DNA of 64,000 nt, taken from Gordonia phthalatica (GTDB taxonomy: Bacteria; Actinomycetota; Actinomycetes; Mycobacteriales; Mycobacteriaceae). Where the stretch lies: assembly GCF_001305675.1 (NCBI RefSeq), contig NZ_CP011853.1, positions 3,906,001 to 3,970,000 of the forward strand, in the 5' to 3' direction. How positions within the stretch are numbered: position 1 is the stretch's first letter; each line of letters starts with the position of its first letter. The notes beneath the pieces were generated by a model. It was not told the origin of the DNA and did no database searches. It worked only from the letters and a program-made list of their open reading frames with translations. Of the stretch, positions 44,613 to 54,394 are shown piece by piece. A program made the translations under genes and the position numbers.

Positions 44613-45832
44613 CAGTTCTCCCCCGCATCGGCTGCGACGGCGGGCTGAAGGCGACGGACCGCCGCTGCCACGTCGAGACCCCCGGCTACGCCCCTGCGGG
44701 CCGTGATCAATGCCTTCGGCCAGTTCGCTATCGCCGCGCCGATCAACTCCCCGCTGTCGTCGCCGTAGAGCACCGCGAATCGCCCGTCGTCGGGATCCCC
44801 GAGCGTTCGAACCTCGGCGGCGCCCTCATGGTGTCCGACCACTTGGATCTTCCAGTCGTATTGGTCGGTCCACACGTACTCGACTGCCGAATAGGCCTGG
44901 GTGCTGTCCGGTTGAACGATGTTCCGCGCCACGCATCGAGCCTGGTCGACCGCGTTGGTCCAGTGCTCGGCGCGCACCAGTTCGCCCGACGAGCACGAGC
45001 GCCAGCGCGCCACATCACCCGCGGCGTACACGTGTTCGTGTCCGTGGGCGCGGAGGAACTCATCACAGACGACTCCGTCGTCGAGAGTCAGACCGGACGA
45101 CCCCAGCCATCCCGTGTTCGGCGAGGCACCGATGCCCACGACCACGGTCGCGGCCGAGAGCTGTGTTCCGTCGGTCAATCGCACCACCAGGCCACGGTCT
45201 GTCTCCACGATCTCGTCCACTCCGGAGCCGAAGTGCAACTGAACCCCGCGGTCCGCATGCAAGGTCGAGAACGCGTGAGCCACAGATTCGGTGAACGCGC
45301 GGCCCATCGGGGCCATCGCCATGTCGACGAGATGCACCTCGAGCCCGAGGCCCCGCGCGGTCGCCGCCACTTCGGCGCCGACGAAACCGCTGCCGATGAC
45401 GACGACGGGTCCACCCCTGTCGAGGTCTGCCCGCAGTCCGCGCGCGTCCGAGAGCGTGCGAACCACATGGATGCGCGCCGACGGCGCCCACGGCCCTCGA
45501 CGTGCGTCAGCGCCGGTCGCGATGACCAGATCGTCGTAGGCGAGCGGCGTCCCATCGGCCATGTCTACCGAGCGATTCTGCAGGTCGACTCCGGTGACCT
45601 CGACGCCGAGCAGCAATTCCAGGTTCGTCTCAGCTATCTCGTCGTCGGTGATCAGCCTGATCGAGTCCGCATCGGATGCTCCGGACAGCAGAGCCTTCGA
45701 CAGGGGAGGTTTGTCGTACGGGAGTTCGTCTTCGCGATCGACGATCACGATCCGGTCCGTGTATCCCTCCGATCGGAGAGCCTGTGCTGTGCGGACGCCG
45801 GCGACGGAGGCGCCGACGATGACGACGGTCAC
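44612..45832 (-). CDS. phtAd: Phthalate dioxygenase ferredoxin reductase
   Basis: FAD-dependent NAD(P)H reductase of 406 aa that reduces the adjacent 3Fe-4S ferredoxin. The FAD motif VIVGASVAGVRTAQALR is at the start, the NAD motif is VVIGSGFVGAEVAATARGLG, and HVYAAGDVARW binds FAD near the end. I chose the GTG at 45832, which overlaps the ferredoxin stop by 4 bp and directly precedes the FAD motif. Confidence 0.85.
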   Translation of the reverse strand: MTVVIVGASVAGVRTAQALRSEGYTDRIVIVDREDELPYDKPPLSKALLSGASDADSIRLITDDEIAETNLELLLGVEVTGVDLQNRSVDMADGTPLAYDDLVIATGADARRGPWAPSARIHVVRTLSDARGLRADLDRGGPVVVIGSGFVGAEVAATARGLGLEVHLVDMAMAPMGRAFTESVAHAFSTLHADRGVQLHFGSGVDEIVETDRGLVVRLTDGTQLSAATVVVGIGASPNTGWLGSSGLTLDDGVVCDEFLRAHGHEHVYAAGDVARWRSCSSGELVRAEHWTNAVDQARCVARNIVQPDSTQAYSAVEYVWTDQYDWKIQVVGHHEGAAEVRTLGDPDDGRFAVLYGDDSGELIGAAIANWPKALITARRGVAGGLDVAAAVRRLQPAVAADAGEN

Positions 45833-46026
45833 CCGTCCACGACCTTCAGCGCGGAGACGGGGCAACTGCGTGCGGCTTCCTCGACGCGCGCTCGATCGTT
45901 CTCCGGCACTTCGATCTTCAGCAGCACGACTTTGCCGTCGTCGTCGATGTCGAAGACGTCGTCGGCTGCGACGACGCAGTTTGCATAGCCTTGGCAGGCA
46001 TTGAGGTCGGCGATGATCTTGGCCAT
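45829..46026 (-). CDS. phtAc: 3Fe-4S ferredoxin of the phthalate dioxygenase
   Basis: Ferredoxin of 65 aa. The cluster ligands are Cys11, Cys17 and Cys55 (CQGYANC … SCP); the fourth position is Ala15, which indicates a [3Fe-4S] rather than a [4Fe-4S] cluster. Such ferredoxins serve the phthalate 3,4-dioxygenase and phenanthrene-type dioxygenases of actinobacteria. It passes electrons from the reductase to the oxygenase. Confidence 0.88.
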   Translation of the reverse strand: MAKIIADLNACQGYANCVVAADDVFDIDDDGKVVLLKIEVPENDRARVEEAARSCPVSALKVVDG

Positions 46027-46069
46027 GGCACGTTCCTTCTAGTACTGAATTGAAATTGCGGAGATTCGG

Positions 46070-46858
46070 TCAGCGCTTGACTGCGATACCGCCGTCGGGG
46101 TGAACGACGTCTCCGGTGATCCCTCGGGATCGGTCAGAAGCGAGGAACACGTAGCTCCACGCGTGGTCGGAACCGTCGAGTGCCACCGCGAGCGGCACCC
46201 TCGCCTGCAGTTCCTTCTCTCGCCCGGGTGTGGATCCGAGGCTGCGGTCGTGCAGTCCCAGACTGCTCAGTCCGCGCAGGTCGGTGTTCAGGGTCCCTCC
46301 TGGCGCCACGCCGTTCACTCGGATGTCGGGCGCGAGTTCGTAGGCGAGCGAGGTCACGATCCCGCGGACTGCGAACTTCGAACCGACATAGAGGACACCC
46401 CCGCGCCCGGGGTAGTAGGCCGACGTCGACTCAGTCAACAGAATCGACGCGTTGTCAGCCTCGCGCAGCGCCGGCAGAGCGGCCTTCACCGAGTGCAGTT
46501 GCGACTTCACGTTGACCGCGAAGATCTCGTCGAAGGCTTCGTCGAGGACCTCCGAGTCCAGCTCACTGAGCCCTCGGTAGTAGTCGAAGATCCCGACACA
46601 GTTCACCAGCAGATCAAGGCCGCCGAATGCGTCCACAGTGGCCGCGACCGCTGCTTCGTTGGCCTCGCGCGTCGTGGCGTCTCCACAGGTGACCGGGACG
46701 TTCGGCAGCGCATCGCGCACGGCCTGGCACTTCGCTTCGTCCTTCTCCAGGATGGCCACGGAAGCCCCCTCCGAGAGGAAGGCATCGACGACTGCCCGCC
46801 CGATTCCCGATCCGGCTCCGACCACCAGTGCGCGTCGCCCTTGCAGCCAGCCGGTCAC
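46070..46858 (-). CDS. phtB: cis-Phthalate dihydrodiol dehydrogenase-like SDR
   Basis: Short-chain dehydrogenase of 262 aa that would oxidise cis-3,4-dihydro-3,4-dihydroxyphthalate to 3,4-dihydroxyphthalate. The NAD motif is VVGAGSGIG and the catalytic motif YVGSK, with a Ser in LLTESTSAYYPG as in cis-dihydrodiol dehydrogenases (BphB/HcaB type). It overlaps the 104-aa gene by 4 bp and precedes the ferredoxin by 43 bp. Confidence 0.82.
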   Translation of the reverse strand: MTGWLQGRRALVVGAGSGIGRAVVDAFLSEGASVAILEKDEAKCQAVRDALPNVPVTCGDATTREANEAAVAATVDAFGGLDLLVNCVGIFDYYRGLSELDSEVLDEAFDEIFAVNVKSQLHSVKAALPALREADNASILLTESTSAYYPGRGGVLYVGSKFAVRGIVTSLAYELAPDIRVNGVAPGGTLNTDLRGLSSLGLHDRSLGSTPGREKELQARVPLAVALDGSDHAWSYVFLASDRSRGITGDVVHPDGGIAVKR

Positions 46859-47169
46859 TGCTCGTCCTCATCCGAAATCAACGGACCGAACGGATGGCCG
46901 ACGAGGGCCGAAAGAGTTGCCGCATTCTGCCAGGTCAGCGACTCCAGTTCGAGCGGGTCCAACGTGATCCACTGTCCAGACTTCGGCGAATCGATCAGCA
47001 ATCTGGCCCCATTGCGCGTCTCCACCCGGATGACGCGGGTCTCAGCGAACTCATTGGCGATGACGATGGGCTCGCCCGTCGCTTGCGCGAGCAGGCTCTC
47101 TCGTTCGCGCAACGCGTCCGCCGCCGCCTGCCGATCTTCTGCACTGCCTTCCCATTCGAGATTCGCCAT
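46855..47169 (-). CDS. Unknown 104-aa protein in the phthalate operon
   Basis: Protein of 104 aa, not recognised. The N-terminal third is charged and helical in appearance (EDRQAAADALRERESLL). The middle is mixed (PIVIANEFAETRVIRVETRNGARLLIDSPKSGQWI) and suggests a small beta sheet. The C-terminus is acidic (ISDEDEQ). It has 4-bp overlap with the dihydrodiol dehydrogenase gene and a 7-bp gap from the beta subunit, so it is made with the dioxygenase. It could be an assembly or stability factor; that is a guess. Confidence 0.65.
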   Translation of the reverse strand: MANLEWEGSAEDRQAAADALRERESLLAQATGEPIVIANEFAETRVIRVETRNGARLLIDSPKSGQWITLDPLELESLTWQNAATLSALVGHPFGPLISDEDEQ

Positions 47170-47176
47170 CAGTGCC

Positions 47177-47764
47177 TCACAGGAAGATCGCCAGGTTCTG
47201 CATGCGCAGAACCGACTCATCGACGGCGATGTGCCTACGAGCCAGAAGCCAACGCCCATCGACACGGCGAAGCAGGTCCTCGCGGCCCGCGGAGACGAAT
47301 GCGGCCTCACGGACGTCGCCGCGGCTGCGGAACAGCAGCATCGCGGAGTCGACGACCAACTCGTCCTCGTTCTCGGTGGCGAAGGTCCGCACGTTTCCGA
47401 GGTGGTGCCTGAGTCGGGACGGCGGATCTTCGGTCCAGGCGTGCTCGGTCGCAAACCGCGCGATGCGGCGGCTCAGCGAGTACTTGTTCTCGTCGAAGTG
47501 AGCCATGCCGGGCGCCGTGTCGTAGCCGGATCCGAGCGCCGTGGTGACCTTCACCGGCATGTAGTAGTGGATGTCGTCGGTCAGGACACCGAGCCAATCC
47601 GTGTAACGCTGCTCGTCGAGCATGTAGGTCTCGTCGACCAGCCAGCGATGGGCTTGCAGGTGACGGGCATCGTCGAACGGCAACGTCGCACCGGCGCGCA
47701 CCGTCGTGGATGCGTAGCCGCCGAGTTGTGAACGACCGCCGTCGATCGGGTAGTAGGTGGTCAT
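47177..47764 (-). CDS. phtAb: Phthalate 3,4-dioxygenase beta subunit
   Basis: Small subunit of 195 aa with the NTF2-like fold of ring-hydroxylating dioxygenases. Typical stretches are AHRWLVDETYMLDEQRYTDWL and RHHLGNVRTF, ending with a domain like RRHIAVDESVL. It makes the alpha-3 beta-3 complex with the alpha subunit. Its start overlaps the alpha stop by 4 bp. Confidence 0.85.
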   Translation of the reverse strand: MTTYYPIDGGRSQLGGYASTTVRAGATLPFDDARHLQAHRWLVDETYMLDEQRYTDWLGVLTDDIHYYMPVKVTTALGSGYDTAPGMAHFDENKYSLSRRIARFATEHAWTEDPPSRLRHHLGNVRTFATENEDELVVDSAMLLFRSRGDVREAAFVSAGREDLLRRVDGRWLLARRHIAVDESVLRMQNLAIFL

Positions 47765-49218
47765 CGGCTCACAGCCTCCTGATTCGATGTCGGTTCGGTG
47801 GTCGCGTCCCCGCAGGGCGAATCGCAGGTGGTCCCCCCGACGTTGCCGCGGACTAGGCCGCCTATCGACACGGCGTCGACCTCGTTCGGCTCGCGTTCGA
47901 GGTAGTCGACCCACCGTTCCAGCAGATGCCGCTGGTTGTATTCGCCGTAGCCCACATGTGCTTCACCGGGACCGGCGAACTCGTCCGGCCCGAGGGCGGG
48001 AACCACCGGTGAGCCGTCTATCTTCATGCCCATCCGACTGTTCAGGTGGAGGCGCCGCGCCATCGATCCGGCCGCAGTGTTGGTCAGCGACACCCAGTTC
48101 TCGACGTCGTCCTGCTCGAACATTCCGGTGCTGCCGAAGCACATCAGGTAGGCCTTGTACGACAGCGCCTTGAACTCCTCCGGAGCGTCCTTGTCGACGA
48201 CGAACCAGGAGAGGACTTCGGTCTCGTTCTCGCTGATCGGCTGCCACTGGCGAAGAGTCAGGAAGGGCAGGACCTCGTCGCTGTGCTCCTCCACTTTCGG
48301 CCAGTTGTGGACCAGGCTGATGTTCGGGAAGATCGACGCCGCCGAGACCATGAATCCGTTCTCGCCGATCACCTTGAGCTGCTCCGGCGACCAGGTCTCC
48401 TTCATGCGTTCGATCATCTCGTCGGGGTAACCGACGTAACGCATGCTGTCCTCGAAGCTGCCGGGGGGCAGCTTGTACGTGGTGCCGCCACCGTTGCCGG
48501 CCCAGTACGTGTTGCCGTCCTTACGCTTCTCCGCCTTCGGTTCACGGAAGAGCCCGATCTCCACGACGCTCGTGTGTGTCTGAGGCGTGTGGTACATGTC
48601 GCCCGCAAAGTTCTCGGCGCCGATCTTCCAGTTGGCCTTGATCCTCCACCGCTGAGGACCGCGCATCTCCAGGCCGCCCTTGCTCTGCTTGGTGTAGTAG
48701 TCCAAGTAGAAGGCGAAATCGCCGAGGTAGTCCTTCAACGACTCCGCGTTCGGATCGAGGCTGATGAAGATGAGTCCGTTGTAGCTGTCGATCGACGGTG
48801 CAGGCAGCAGCGTCTGCCCCTTCTTTGCGAAGCCCTCCTCGCCGCCGTACGCCTCCTGGTGAAACGGAAGACCGATGATGCGACCGTCGTTGCGGTACGA
48901 CCAGCCGTGGTACGGGCATCGGAAGTGCGAGGCGTTGCCCATCTCTGCACGGCAGACCTGCATGCCGCGATGCAGGCACATGTTGAACATGGCGCGCACT
49001 TCGCCCTTGCTGTCCCTACTGACGATGAACGAGTCGTCCAGGACACGACGGACCACGTAGTCGCCGACGTCCGGGATCTCCGATTCGTGTGCAACGAACT
49101 GCCAGGAACGACTGAACAATCGTCCCTTCTCCAGCTCGAAGATCTCCTTGTCGTTGTAGATGTGCGCGGGGATCATCCCTGCACGCACAGCTTCGAACGT
49201 GGCGGAGTGGTCAGTCAT
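47761..49218 (-). CDS. phtAa: Phthalate 3,4-dioxygenase alpha subunit
   Basis: Terminal oxygenase of 485 aa. Rieske ligands are Cys81, His83, Cys101 and His104 (CLHRG … CPYHGWSY). The catalytic iron site is NFAGDMYHTPQTH (Asp207, His210, His215). The sequence type is that of the Nid/Phd/Pht group of actinobacteria, which use a 3Fe-4S ferredoxin; the gene order alpha-beta-B-Ac-Ad-C is that of phthalate 3,4-dioxygenase clusters. PAH dioxygenases share this family, so phthalate is the best inference, not proof. GGAGGAAG lies upstream of the ATG. Confidence 0.82.
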   Translation of the reverse strand: MTDHSATFEAVRAGMIPAHIYNDKEIFELEKGRLFSRSWQFVAHESEIPDVGDYVVRRVLDDSFIVSRDSKGEVRAMFNMCLHRGMQVCRAEMGNASHFRCPYHGWSYRNDGRIIGLPFHQEAYGGEEGFAKKGQTLLPAPSIDSYNGLIFISLDPNAESLKDYLGDFAFYLDYYTKQSKGGLEMRGPQRWRIKANWKIGAENFAGDMYHTPQTHTSVVEIGLFREPKAEKRKDGNTYWAGNGGGTTYKLPPGSFEDSMRYVGYPDEMIERMKETWSPEQLKVIGENGFMVSAASIFPNISLVHNWPKVEEHSDEVLPFLTLRQWQPISENETEVLSWFVVDKDAPEEFKALSYKAYLMCFGSTGMFEQDDVENWVSLTNTAAGSMARRLHLNSRMGMKIDGSPVVPALGPDEFAGPGEAHVGYGEYNQRHLLERWVDYLEREPNEVDAVSIGGLVRGNVGGTTCDSPCGDATTEPTSNQEAVSR

Positions 49219-49232
49219 ACTTCCTCCATCAG

Positions 49233-49246
49233 TCTCTGATTTACAG
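49233..49246 (-). promoter_or_regulatory. Shared operator-like dyad, dioxygenase copy
   Basis: On the minus strand the site reads CTGTAAATCAGAGA, differing by one base from the site at the importer promoter (38204-38217). It lies 15 bp before the start of the alpha-subunit gene. The region 49219-49358 otherwise shows only imperfect CAGA/TCTG repeats. Confidence 0.55.
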
Positions 49247-49357
49247 ATATGCATTCTGCCTGACAGAGATTCGTGATGCAAGCGTTCTTGTTCACCCGGT
49301 GCGACCCACACCACATTCAGGCGCGTCGACCTGCGCAGACGCGGCCCGCAGCGATGC

Positions 49358-49397
49358 AAAAAGGGCCGTCGACAGCTTCCGTCGACGGCCCTTGTTT
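49358..49397 (-). terminator. Rho-independent terminator
   Basis: A 13-bp perfect stem (AAGGGCCGTCGAC and complement) with a 7-nt loop is followed on the minus strand by a run of T. It ends the DoxX-like gene and insulates the phthalate operon from the heat-shock side. Confidence 0.85.
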
Positions 49398-49414
49398 CTG
49401 CTCTTCAGAGCAAG

Positions 49415-49813
49415 CTAGTCCTTCCGGCCACCCGCCAGGATCACCAGCGCACCGCCGAGCAGCGACATGTTCTTGACGAACTGCACCTGCTGCATCTTGC
49501 GCTGCATCGGGTCGTCGATCTCCCAGAAGCCGTGGCCGGCGAATGTGGTCGGGACCAGCGACGCGGCGATGAGGCCGGCACCCGTACGGGCGCCGAGACC
49601 GGTCGCGACCATCGCACCGCCGACGACCATCGCGGCACCGTTGGCGCGGACGATGGTGTCGTTGTCGAGCGGCACCGGCACCACACTGCGGACCTGGTCG
49701 AGCAGCGGTGCGGCGGCGTCGACGCGACCGCCCGGCTCGGTGGCGGCGTCGTACCCGAGCATCATGTACGGGATGCCGGTGAGGGCTCGGCCTGCGGCGT
49801 GAAGAAGGCGCAT
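49415..49813 (-). CDS. DoxX-like membrane protein
   Basis: Membrane protein of 132 aa of the DoxX type, with about three to four hydrophobic segments (for example GAAMVVGGAMVATGLGARTGAGLIAASLVPTTF, given in part). The start GRALTGIPYMMLGYDA and the loop DDPMQRKMQQVQFVKNMSLLGGAL are typical. These proteins are linked to redox homeostasis in actinobacteria; the activity of this one is unknown. Confidence 0.72.
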   Translation of the reverse strand: MRLLHAAGRALTGIPYMMLGYDAATEPGGRVDAAAPLLDQVRSVVPVPLDNDTIVRANGAAMVVGGAMVATGLGARTGAGLIAASLVPTTFAGHGFWEIDDPMQRKMQQVQFVKNMSLLGGALVILAGGRKD

Positions 49814-49862
49814 GCGGGTGTCCTTTCGAGGTGGGAACTGCTGGAAGCGAGGGTACCGGCAG

Positions 49863-49895
49863 CACAGCGCCGCCGACACGAGTGTCGGCGGCGCT
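49863..49895 (-). terminator. Hairpin terminator after hspR
   Basis: CACAGCGCCGCCGACAC and its complement form a stem of about 16 bp around a very short loop, 22 bp past the hspR stop. No long T-run follows, so it could be a GC-rich actinobacterial terminator. Confidence 0.6.
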
Positions 49896-49916
49896 GTGGT
49901 GGTCGGACCGGCCGGG

Positions 49917-50324
49917 TCAGCGGGTGCGCTTGCTCCGCGGCTGCCAGACGACGAGCGCGTTGGTCCGGGGAACCGGAACCAGCTCGCCGTGGCGGGCGCG
50001 CGTGGCGTGCTCCAGTTGGTGGACGAGGTCGTCGACCCGCTTGTGCAGGGCCTCCACCTCGTCACTCAATTCGATGATCCGCTTGATGCCCGCGAGGTTG
50101 ACGCCCTCGTCCTGCGAGAGACGCTGGATCTCGCGGAGCATCTCGACGTCGCGGTTCGAGTACCGGCGACCGCCGCCGCGCGTGCGCTGCGGGGTCACGA
50201 GCCCGAGCCGGTCGTACGTGCGGAGCGTCTGGGCGTGCATGCCCGCCAGTTCCGCCGCCACCGAGATCATGAACGTGGCCGCGTCCGCGACCTCGTCACT
50301 CCTGCGTCGTTCGTTGCCTGCCAT
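49917..50324 (-). CDS. hspR: Heat-shock repressor HspR (MerR family)
   Basis: Regulator of 135 aa that represses the dnaK operon by binding HAIR sites. The winged helix reads ISVAAELAGMHAQTLRTYDRLGLVTPQRTRGGGRRYSNRDVEMLREIQRL (in part), followed by a coiled coil (ELSDEVEALHKRVDDLVHQLEHA). It is the last gene of dnaK-grpE-dnaJ-hspR, 7 bp after dnaJ. In this family DnaK acts as co-repressor. Confidence 0.92.
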   Translation of the reverse strand: MAGNERRRSDEVADAATFMISVAAELAGMHAQTLRTYDRLGLVTPQRTRGGGRRYSNRDVEMLREIQRLSQDEGVNLAGIKRIIELSDEVEALHKRVDDLVHQLEHATRARHGELVPVPRTNALVVWQPRSKRTR

Positions 50325-50331
50325 GGGTCAT

Positions 50332-51516
50332 TCACCGCCCCCATCCGGCGCGGGGGTCGAAGCCGCTTGCGCGTTCGGCCTCCGCGTACTGCTTCATCGC
50401 TGCGGTCGCAGCGTCGTCGAGCGAGGTCGGGACCGCCACCTTCACGGTGACGAGCAGGTCGCCCGAGCCGCCCGACCGCTTCGGAACGCCACGCCCCTTG
50501 AGGCGCAGCGTACGCCCGTCGGACGTCCCCGCCGGGATCTTGACGCCGACGGAGCCGTCGAGCGTCGGGACCGAGACGGTGGCTCCGAGGACCAGTTCGG
50601 AGATCGACACCGGCAGTTCGACGCGGAGGTCGTTGCCGCTGCGGGTGAAGACCTTGTCGGCCAGCACGTGAACCGTCACGTACAGATCGCCCGACGGCGC
50701 ACCGCGCATGCCGGCCTCGCCCTGTCCGGCGAGGCGGATCCGTTGACCGTCTTCGACGCCCTGCGGGACGCGGACGTTGATGGTCCGCGGACGCACGGTG
50801 ATGCCGGAGCCCTGGCAGTCGGGGCACTGGTCGTCGATCTTGGTGCCGGTGCCCTGGCAGTCGGGGCAGGGTTCGGAGAAGCCGAAGTGTCCCTGGCTGC
50901 GGTTGACGAAGGCGGTGCCGTTGCAGGTGGGGCAGGTGCGCGGGCTGGTGCCCGGCTTCGCCCCGCTGCCGTGGCAGTTGGTGCACGGGGAGGGGCTCGT
51001 GACGCGCAGTGTCACCTTGGATCCCTGGACCGCATCGCGGAAGGCGAGCGTGGTCTCGGTCTCGAGGTCGTTGCCGCGCCGCTGACGGGTGCCACCGCCC
51101 GCGGACCGGCCGCGTCCACCGAGGAGGTCGCCGAACAGGTCGCCCAGTCCGCCGCCCCCGCCGGCCGCACCACCGCCGCCGAAGAGGTCGCCGATGTCGA
51201 ATCCGCCGGTGCTGCCACCGGAACCGCCGAAGCCGCCGCCCCCGAAACCGCCGTTGCCGCCGCGGAAGCGACCGCTGGCCATCAGGCTGCGGGCCTCGTC
51301 GTACTCCTTGCGCTTGCTCTCGTCGGCCAGCACGCTGTGTGCTTCCGACACCTTCTTGAATCGTTCCTCGGCCGCCTTGTCGCCCGGGTTGGCATCCGGG
51401 TGCAGCTCGCGGGCGAGCTTCCGGTAGGCCTTCTTGATCTGGTCGGCGGTGGCGTCGGAAGAAACGCCGAGGTCCGCGTAGAAATCGCGTTCCAGCCATT
51501 CACGCTGTACTGCCAT
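50332..51516 (-). CDS. dnaJ: Chaperone DnaJ
   Basis: Hsp40 of 394 aa that stimulates DnaK ATPase. J domain: residues about 10-75 with an HPDAN motif in place of HPD-K. A long Gly/Phe-rich region follows (about 110-140). Four zinc motifs are present: CTNCHGSG, CPTCNGTA, CPDCQGTG, CPDCQGSG. The substrate-binding C-terminal domain ends the protein. It is the DnaJ1 type found with hspR. Confidence 0.94.
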   Translation of the reverse strand: MAVQREWLERDFYADLGVSSDATADQIKKAYRKLARELHPDANPGDKAAEERFKKVSEAHSVLADESKRKEYDEARSLMASGRFRGGNGGFGGGGFGGSGGSTGGFDIGDLFGGGGAAGGGGGLGDLFGDLLGGRGRSAGGGTRQRRGNDLETETTLAFRDAVQGSKVTLRVTSPSPCTNCHGSGAKPGTSPRTCPTCNGTAFVNRSQGHFGFSEPCPDCQGTGTKIDDQCPDCQGSGITVRPRTINVRVPQGVEDGQRIRLAGQGEAGMRGAPSGDLYVTVHVLADKVFTRSGNDLRVELPVSISELVLGATVSVPTLDGSVGVKIPAGTSDGRTLRLKGRGVPKRSGGSGDLLVTVKVAVPTSLDDAATAAMKQYAEAERASGFDPRAGWGR

Positions 51517-51608
51517 CAGACGTCACCTCCTGAAAAAGTCTGTGGTTGTGATGTGCCGCTCCTGGTTTGAGGTGCACGGGTCCGCAGGTGTGTGAGTGCA
51601 GCGGCGAC

Positions 51609-51643
51609 GGGGCCGCGGCGGGCGCGAACCCGTCCGCGGCCCC
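51609..51643 (-). promoter_or_regulatory. GC-rich hairpin between grpE and dnaJ
   Basis: A 10-bp perfect stem (GGGGCCGCGG) with an inner CGGG/CCCG pairing lies 9 bp past the grpE stop, within the 136-bp grpE-dnaJ gap. It has no T-tract. It may reduce read-through or stabilise the upstream mRNA, giving more DnaK/GrpE than DnaJ/HspR. Confidence 0.5.
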
Positions 51644-51652
51644 GCGCGCACA

Positions 51653-52284
51653 TCACTGTTCCGGTGCGGGTGCCGGATCTGTGACCGTCACGACGGCGTG
51701 GCGGATCACCTTGTCGCCCAGGCGGTAGCCCACCTGGTAGACGTTGCCGATGACCGGAGTGTCGCCACTCCCGTCGTTCTGCACTGCTTCGTGGAGTTCG
51801 GGATCGAACGCCTCTCCCGGCTCCGCGAACTTCGCCAGCTTCTCCCCCGCCAGGACGTCGCCGAGCTTGTCGGCGAACGCCCGCAGCGGGCCCGTCTCGA
51901 GATCGCCGTGCGCGCGGGCACGGTCGAGGTCGTCGAGGATCGGCAGCAGCTTCTTGACGAGGATCTCCTTGCCGCGGTCGACGGCTTGGAGCTGTTCCTC
52001 GGCGCTGCGCCGACGGAAGTTGTTGAACTGAGCGCGTTCCCGCTGAAGCGCCTCGGTCAGCTCTGCGACCTGTGCGTCAGCGTTGCTCGCCTGATCACCG
52101 TTCGTCTCGTCGGCGACGGCTTCGTCACCGGCGGGCTGGGCCGCCGCGTCGTCCGCGGCGCCCCCGTCCTGTCCGGCATCGGTGTGTCCGGCGTCCGCGG
52201 CGGTGCGCGGCTCACCCGTCTCGGGGTCGATCCGCCGGTTGTCGGTCACGGTGACCGGCTCGTCGACGTTCTCCTCGGGATTGG

Positions 52285-52288
<4 letters not shown>
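51653..52288 (-). CDS. grpE: Nucleotide exchange factor GrpE
   Basis: Protein of 211 aa that releases ADP from DnaK. The N-terminal 75 residues are acidic and disordered (Ala/Asp/Gly-rich). A long coiled coil follows (ELTEALQRERAQFNNFRRRSAEE), then the C-terminal beta domain (VYQVGYRLGDKVIRHAVVTV). The start overlaps the dnaK stop by 4 bp. Confidence 0.94.
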
Positions 52289-54126
<1,838 letters not shown>

Positions 54127-54227
54127 GTGTGTTCCTCCTAGTTCCGGCTCGTCCGTTGATAGGCCGGGTAGTTCTTGGGGCCGTTTAGGCCTGCGTGGTC
54201 TTGCGAAACCTCAGCGCCTGCGACTCA

Positions 54228-54256
54228 GGTTTAGTCGAGGTTCTGATCGACGTCAA
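54228..54256 (-). promoter_or_regulatory. dnaK promoter
   Basis: On the minus strand TTGACG (54251-54256) and TAAACC (54228-54233) are spaced by 17 bp, about 100 bp upstream of the dnaK start. The -35 element is 4 bp from the first HAIR site, so bound HspR would block polymerase. This promoter sits in the 311-bp gap 54127-54437, which holds two HAIR sites, a KstR-type site and no gene. Confidence 0.65.
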
Positions 54257-54260
54257 CCTT

Positions 54261-54281
54261 GTTGAGCGCTTGACACTCAAG
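54261..54281. promoter_or_regulatory. HAIR element 1 (HspR operator)
   Basis: GTTGAGC-N7-ACTCAAG has the exact 7-7-7 layout of HAIR (CTTGAGT-N7-ACTCAAG). The right half is perfect and the left half matches 5 of 7. It adjoins the -35 element of dnaK. Confidence 0.88.
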
Positions 54282-54327
54282 TTTCTCGATCGGTTCAACT
54301 CCACGCAGGGGCGTTTCATTCCACGAA

Positions 54328-54348
54328 GTTGAGCGGATATCGCTCAAT
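54328..54348. promoter_or_regulatory. HAIR element 2 (HspR operator)
   Basis: GTTGAGC-N7-GCTCAAT again has the 7-7-7 layout, with 5 of 7 matches in each half. It lies 46 bp further upstream of dnaK and could allow looping or cooperative binding of HspR. Confidence 0.75.
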
Positions 54349-54394
54349 CTTGCGTGAGGCTCGTCACTGCGACACGTCCACTAGGGTGTGCGAC

